A stretch of DNA of 64,000 bases from Roseiconus nitratireducens (GTDB taxonomy: Bacteria; Planctomycetota; Planctomycetia; Pirellulales; Pirellulaceae), in contig NZ_VWOX01000009.1 of assembly GCF_008629675.1 (NCBI RefSeq), positions 62,001 through 126,000 on the forward strand, written 5' to 3'. The notes below the pieces were generated by a model that saw only the letters and a program-made list of their open reading frames with translations, was not told the DNA's origin and did no database searches. Shown in pieces: positions 60,526-64,000 of this stretch. Numbering within the stretch: position 1 is the first letter of the stretch; every line of letters starts with the position of its first letter. Made by a program: the position numbers and the translations under genes.

Positions 60526-62136
60526 ATGCCGCAGTCTCGAATGCTCTGGCTGGCGACAATGGTGTTCGCCTGCCCGTGGCCGGCTTCGGTGCAAGCCCAA
60601 GTCAAACTGGACCGGATCTTTCCGCCGGTGGTGGCCGTGGGCGCCGCAGGCGACTTGACCGCCGAAGGAGAATTCCCGAGCTGGCCGGCAGAGATCATCT
60701 GCGACCGCACCGACTTGGAGTGGAGCGTCGGCGACAAACCTGGCCAACTGCACGTCCGCGTCCCGGCGGAGTCCGCGCCGGGCGTTGCCTGGATTCGCTT
60801 GCACGATGCAACTGCGGCGACCTCGCTCGTCCCGCTCTTGGTTTCCACTGCTCCGGTGACTGTGGAGCACGAGCCGAACGATCGCCGCAGCGAAGCGAAC
60901 GCGCTGACGCTGCCCTGCACCGTCGCCGGACGTCTCGCCAAGCGAGGCGATAGCGACGCGTTTCGAGTTCCGCTGAAACAAGGAGACCGGTTGGTCGTTT
61001 CGGCGACGGCCCATCAAGTCCTGCGGTCGCCGATGGATGCGGTGTTGCAGCTAACTGACCCGCAAGGCAATGTGCTGGCGCAATCGGACGACGTCCGCGG
61101 CTTGGATCCCCAACTTGTCTACGAAGCGCCGGAGACGGGTGACGTCCTGATTCGGATCTTTGCGTTCCCCGAGACCCCAAACAGCACGATCGACTTTTCC
61201 GGATCCCCGTCGTTCGTTTATGTCCTGGACGTTACCACGGGCGCGTTTCTGGACCACGCCGTCCCTGGACAAGACGCCGTCCTCGGCTTTGGCTACGGGC
61301 TGCCATCGCCGGCGAAGGTGGTTGTCCAACCGGCGACGGATGTTTCTCCGCCGGTTGGTTTTGTTCATGACGCACTGGGCTGGTGCTGGTTGCCTGTTAC
61401 CGACGAGCAAACGTCCACAATTGTCAGCCAAGATGCCAAGTTCACGACGCTTCCGGCGATTGGACTGGGACACCTGAGCGGCCCCGACGACCTGGCTCGC
61501 TTCCGTTTTGAGGTGCGCAAAGGACAAACCTATCGGGCTGCCGTCGATTCGAGAGCGATGGGTTATCCGATCGATTCCAACCTCAGTCTCTACGAAACTT
61601 CTCCGCGACGCCTGATCGTCAGCAATGATGACGCATCGCGCAGCAACTTCGACGCCGAACTCAAGTTCACTGCTGAGAAGGATTCGGAGGTCGAAGTTGT
61701 TTTGTCGGATCGAGTGGCGGGGTTCGGCCCCCGGCATCTGTATCGGTTGCACATCGCCGAGTTCGAACCGGATTTTCGACTCTCCGTCGCCGAAGACCAT
61801 TTCAACCTTTCCGCGGACGGCCCCGCTGCTGTCACCGTTTCGGTCGACCGCGACCGGGGGTTTGATGCCATGATCCGTGTGTCGGCAATGGGGCTGCCCG
61901 ACGGGGTGACCTGCGAATCGGTGATTTCGGAAGCGAAAGGTGACACGGCAAAGAAGGTGACGTTGAAGCTGATGTCGACCGGCAAAAAACCTCGCCGCGG
62001 ATCGTTCCAGATCGTCGGTGCCGCGCTCAATGGTGAAAAGCAGCCTGGGGGATTGGAGCGAAAGGCTGCGCTTGCGTTGCGTCCTGCCGTGCCCGTCAAA
62101 ACGTTCTCATTGACGGGCCCGGCGGTACCTGAGTGA
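60526..62136 (+). CDS. Secreted pre-peptidase C-terminal (PPC) domain protein
   Basis: 536 aa from MPQSRMLWLATMVFACPWPASVQAQ (signal peptide). GTG starts 1 or 3 codons upstream are also possible. N-terminal beta region (LDRIFPPVVAVGAAGDLTAEG), then PPC repeats such as EHEPNDRRSEANALTLPCTVAGRLAKRGDSDAFRVPLKQGDRL and a second NSNLSLYE...FDAELKFTAEKD segment. These all-beta domains are binding or secretion modules. No protease domain is present, so this is a stand-alone carrier of them. It is the third gene after DUF1549/1553 and DUF1501. Confidence 0.8.
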   Translation: MPQSRMLWLATMVFACPWPASVQAQVKLDRIFPPVVAVGAAGDLTAEGEFPSWPAEIICDRTDLEWSVGDKPGQLHVRVPAESAPGVAWIRLHDATAATSLVPLLVSTAPVTVEHEPNDRRSEANALTLPCTVAGRLAKRGDSDAFRVPLKQGDRLVVSATAHQVLRSPMDAVLQLTDPQGNVLAQSDDVRGLDPQLVYEAPETGDVLIRIFAFPETPNSTIDFSGSPSFVYVLDVTTGAFLDHAVPGQDAVLGFGYGLPSPAKVVVQPATDVSPPVGFVHDALGWCWLPVTDEQTSTIVSQDAKFTTLPAIGLGHLSGPDDLARFRFEVRKGQTYRAAVDSRAMGYPIDSNLSLYETSPRRLIVSNDDASRSNFDAELKFTAEKDSEVEVVLSDRVAGFGPRHLYRLHIAEFEPDFRLSVAEDHFNLSADGPAAVTVSVDRDRGFDAMIRVSAMGLPDGVTCESVISEAKGDTAKKVTLKLMSTGKKPRRGSFQIVGAALNGEKQPGGLERKAALALRPAVPVKTFSLTGPAVPE

Positions 62137-62166
62137 TCTCCGTCGAGCGGTGTCCGGGCGCCGCGT

Positions 62167-62817
62167 CTACCGGAGAATCTCGTTCCAGAAAGGCACGGGA
62201 TTGACCAGCTCGGGATCGGCGGGGTAGATGTTGATTTCGTAGTCTCCGGCTGGATCGTCGCTGCGCGACTCGTCGTCATCTTCGGACTCATCTTCTTCGT
62301 CAGGTGTTCCCTGCAGGATCTGATCTTCGATGGGTCCACCGTTGGGATCGAAACCAGCGATGCTGTCATACCCGTCGTAGTCGGTTCCGAGGGTTGAGTC
62401 CCACGGATCGACGATCGGAATCGGACCGTCACCTTGTTGGATCAGCATCTTGCCGACGGGCGAATCCCACAGATTGGGAATCATTGCCTCGCCGCCCATG
62501 TCGGCAAATTCGCGGGCCAGTTGTTCGGCAATGTCTTTGGGCTTGGCCGTTTCTCCGTTGGCAGAATCGTCCGGGTTTGGATCACCCGCATCGGGGATTG
62601 GCCACTCCATGTAGACGCTGCCGAATTCGGTCTCCCATTTGACCCAGTAAGACCACTCCGAATGTCCGTCTCCGTACACGTGTTCAACAACCGCGTGCGT
62701 CGTCCCCGTGGATCCGTCGTGCATCTGCCACCAGACGATCGGTGTGGGATCCGCCCAGGCGGCACCGGCGGACAGAAACAGTGAGAACAACATCGCGGCA
62801 ATGGATTGGCGAAACAT
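62167..62817 (-). CDS. Acidic secreted protein of unknown function
   Basis: 216 aa. Signal peptide MFRQSIAAMLFSLFLSAGAAWA; mature part rich in Trp/Tyr at first (WSYWVKWETEFGSVYMEWP), then strongly acidic (PDEEDESEDDDESRSDD). Two GxD-type repeats (STLGTDYDGYDS, PNGGPIEDQ) suggest calcium-type turns, but no EF-hand or RTX consensus is complete. Convergent with the PPC gene. No family recognised. Confidence 0.7.
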   Translation of the reverse strand: MFRQSIAAMLFSLFLSAGAAWADPTPIVWWQMHDGSTGTTHAVVEHVYGDGHSEWSYWVKWETEFGSVYMEWPIPDAGDPNPDDSANGETAKPKDIAEQLAREFADMGGEAMIPNLWDSPVGKMLIQQGDGPIPIVDPWDSTLGTDYDGYDSIAGFDPNGGPIEDQILQGTPDEEDESEDDDESRSDDPAGDYEINIYPADPELVNPVPFWNEILR

Positions 62818-63151
62818 GTCGGGTCTCCTGAGAAAAGCATCTTTGGAAAAGAGTGGAATGGGAGGCGATGGATCGGCTTTGGCCTCGCCTGACCGCCGAT
62901 CGGATGCCCACCCACGTCGCCAAGCGGTCAGACGTCACCCGAGTTACAAACTTTTCCAGGATTCTTTTCGACCCGATAGGTTGTCGCTGCAGCCAACATC
63001 CCCTGCGTCCCCGTTGCGAATCGATCCTCAACGAGGCGATTGGAAGTCCACTCCACGCTGACGCCCGCCCTCCTTCAGCGTTGGAGGGACTTTAGCGTTA
63101 AAAGGACTTGAGCGTTGGGGTGAAGTCGGTGCCCCAAGGCAGCCTGACGCG
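62818..63151. other. Intergenic region (334 bp) with a 17-bp repeat
   Basis: It lies between the PAP2 stop and the acidic protein start, both minus. It contains three 17-bp imperfect units (63076-63126) and nothing else I can name. Confidence 0.5.
63076..63126. repeat. Three imperfect 17-bp tandem repeats
   Basis: CAGCGTTGGAGGGACTT, TAGCGTTAAAAGGACTT and GAGCGTTGGGGTGAAGT are head-to-tail, 26 bp past the PAP2 stop. Confidence 0.7.
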
Positions 63152-63859
63152 TCAGCTGTCCACTTCTGGATTCTGATGAAAACGCTGGCCCAGCCATCGA
63201 AAGACCAGCCAGGACGCGGCCGCCCAGGTCACGCCAAACATCCACCCCCCCAAAACGTCGGTCGGCCAGTGCACGCCCAAGTACACCCGGCTGCAGCCGA
63301 CCAGAATGGCCAAGAAAACAGCCACCGCCAGAAAGTAAACCTTCAGTTTTCGACGTGGCTGCACGCGTGCGACCAGGGCCCCCAGCGTCAGGTACACGAG
63401 GGCCGACATGGCGGAGTGACCGCTGGGAAAACTTTTGGTGTAGACCTCCGTCTCGTGCTGGACCAGATCGGGCCGCGCCCGATTGAATGCGGACTTCATT
63501 CCCGTGCTGACAAGCGTCCCGCCCACGATCGCGACAATCACAAACAGCGACACCCAGTTCTGCTTGGCCAGAAAGAGGTAGCCCACGACGATGGTGGTCA
63601 CGAACATCAACACGACCACGCTTCCCAGGGCCGTGACGTCTCGAGCCATCTCTTCAAACCAGCTTGGTCCCAGCGGGTCGCTGGCGTCATTGGGCTGCCG
63701 GAGCGAAAGCAAAATCTGGCGATCCAACGTCATGCTGTCACCCTCGGTGACTTCATCAGCCAGTTCGACAAAGCCCCAGATGCCGGCCCCCACAATTCCC
63801 ACCAACACCGCTGTCGCCAATTCATGTCCGCGGATCCAGCGTAGAAAACGACCCAGCAT
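63152..63859 (-). CDS. PAP2-family lipid phosphatase
   Basis: 235 aa with six TM segments. The three PAP2 signature parts are complete: KSAFNRARP, PSGHS and SRVYLGVHWPTD with the catalytic His residues. It hydrolyses phosphatidic acid or undecaprenyl-diphosphate-type substrates on the outer face of the inner membrane. The ATG comes right after a TAA that may end another gene, with GAGAGGA as ribosome site. Its usual partner LssY-C domain is encoded 50 kb away. Confidence 0.9.
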   Translation of the reverse strand: MLGRFLRWIRGHELATAVLVGIVGAGIWGFVELADEVTEGDSMTLDRQILLSLRQPNDASDPLGPSWFEEMARDVTALGSVVVLMFVTTIVVGYLFLAKQNWVSLFVIVAIVGGTLVSTGMKSAFNRARPDLVQHETEVYTKSFPSGHSAMSALVYLTLGALVARVQPRRKLKVYFLAVAVFLAILVGCSRVYLGVHWPTDVLGGWMFGVTWAAASWLVFRWLGQRFHQNPEVDS

Positions 63860-63862
63860 GCG

Positions 63863-64000
63863 TTAATCCTCTCGAAAATAGGGTGCAATCCGCGGTCGAG
63901 AATGGCTTGCGTCCGGCAGGACCTCTCGCCACTTTCCGGTCGCGCAGCTCGTCAGAGCATTCCAAAAAGCGGTCGATTCAGCGCCAGTCGATCCACCGCC
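63863..64000 (-). CDS. Possible 3' end of an upstream gene (partial)
   Basis: The frame is open from the window edge to a TAA at 63863, 3 bp before the PAP2 ATG, reading ...WREVLPDASHSRPRIAPYFRED. The close spacing and ribosome site inside its end favour a real gene. A second frame ending at a TGA near 63956 (AVDRLALNRPLFGML) is the main rival. Product unknown. Confidence 0.35.
   Translation of the reverse strand, partial: GGGSTGAESTAFWNALTSCATGKWREVLPDASHSRPRIAPYFRED

Overview
The window is a high-GC bacterial chromosome segment that reads as Planctomycetota, most likely the Pirellulales (Rhodopirellula, Stieleria or a relative). The main evidence is the set of families: two DUF1552/DUF1592 pairs, one DUF1549-DUF1553/DUF1501/PPC set, secreted PQQ-type beta-propellers, a sulfatase, a Ser/Thr kinase fused to WD40 repeats, and a 3-hexulose-6-phosphate synthase. 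I saw no rRNA, tRNA, CRISPR array, prophage or transposase gene. Placement below phylum is inference. Many long antisense frames exist and are treated as shadows.

Left part (1-13.6 kb). A compact minus-strand operon (MFS transporter, Gfo/Idh/MocA oxidoreductase, cyclase-family hydrolase, OtnK, OtnC, and the start of an ABM monooxygenase cut by the window edge) looks like uptake and breakdown of a four-carbon sugar acid. A divergent LysR regulator faces it across two overlapping promoters and a perfect LysR-type dyad. Next come a secreted paralogue of the cyclase, a secreted beta-helix protein, a VKOR/SPW membrane protein with a His-rich tail, and a three-gene run (LssY-C protein, squalene-cyclase-like repeat protein, membrane protein).

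Middle (13.8-42.9 kb). There is a two-component pair (NtrC type plus membrane kinase), a PQQ-like propeller, a small lipoprotein, a seven-CxxCH cytochrome, a DUF1552/DUF1592 pair, a tandem-domain alpha/beta hydrolase, and a large kinase-WD40 protein. A GxxExxE gene is framed by 86-bp direct repeats. Then come CorA, a propeller/MFS pair, a small conserved minus-strand gene, a second soluble kinase/NtrC pair and arginine decarboxylase.

The 43.1-48.0 kb stretch is the most unusual: a tight six-gene operon with an internally duplicated polytopic membrane protein, an Lgt-like integral membrane protein with a new Cys cluster, a single-TM small protein, a ferritin-like protein, a radical SAM enzyme of the MJ0619/tetraether-lipid-synthase type, and a hexulose-phosphate synthase. 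I propose a membrane-lipid or C1/pterin modification system; neither role is proved by the sequence.

Right part (48-64 kb). A second DUF1552/DUF1592 pair, a DUF6159 membrane protein and a sulfatase are followed by a ~1 kb non-coding array of two interleaved palindromic repeats. One repeat belongs to the same family as the repeats around the GxxExxE gene 24 kb away. A DUF1549/DUF1553, DUF1501, PPC-domain operon, an acidic secreted protein and a PAP2 phosphatase complete the window.
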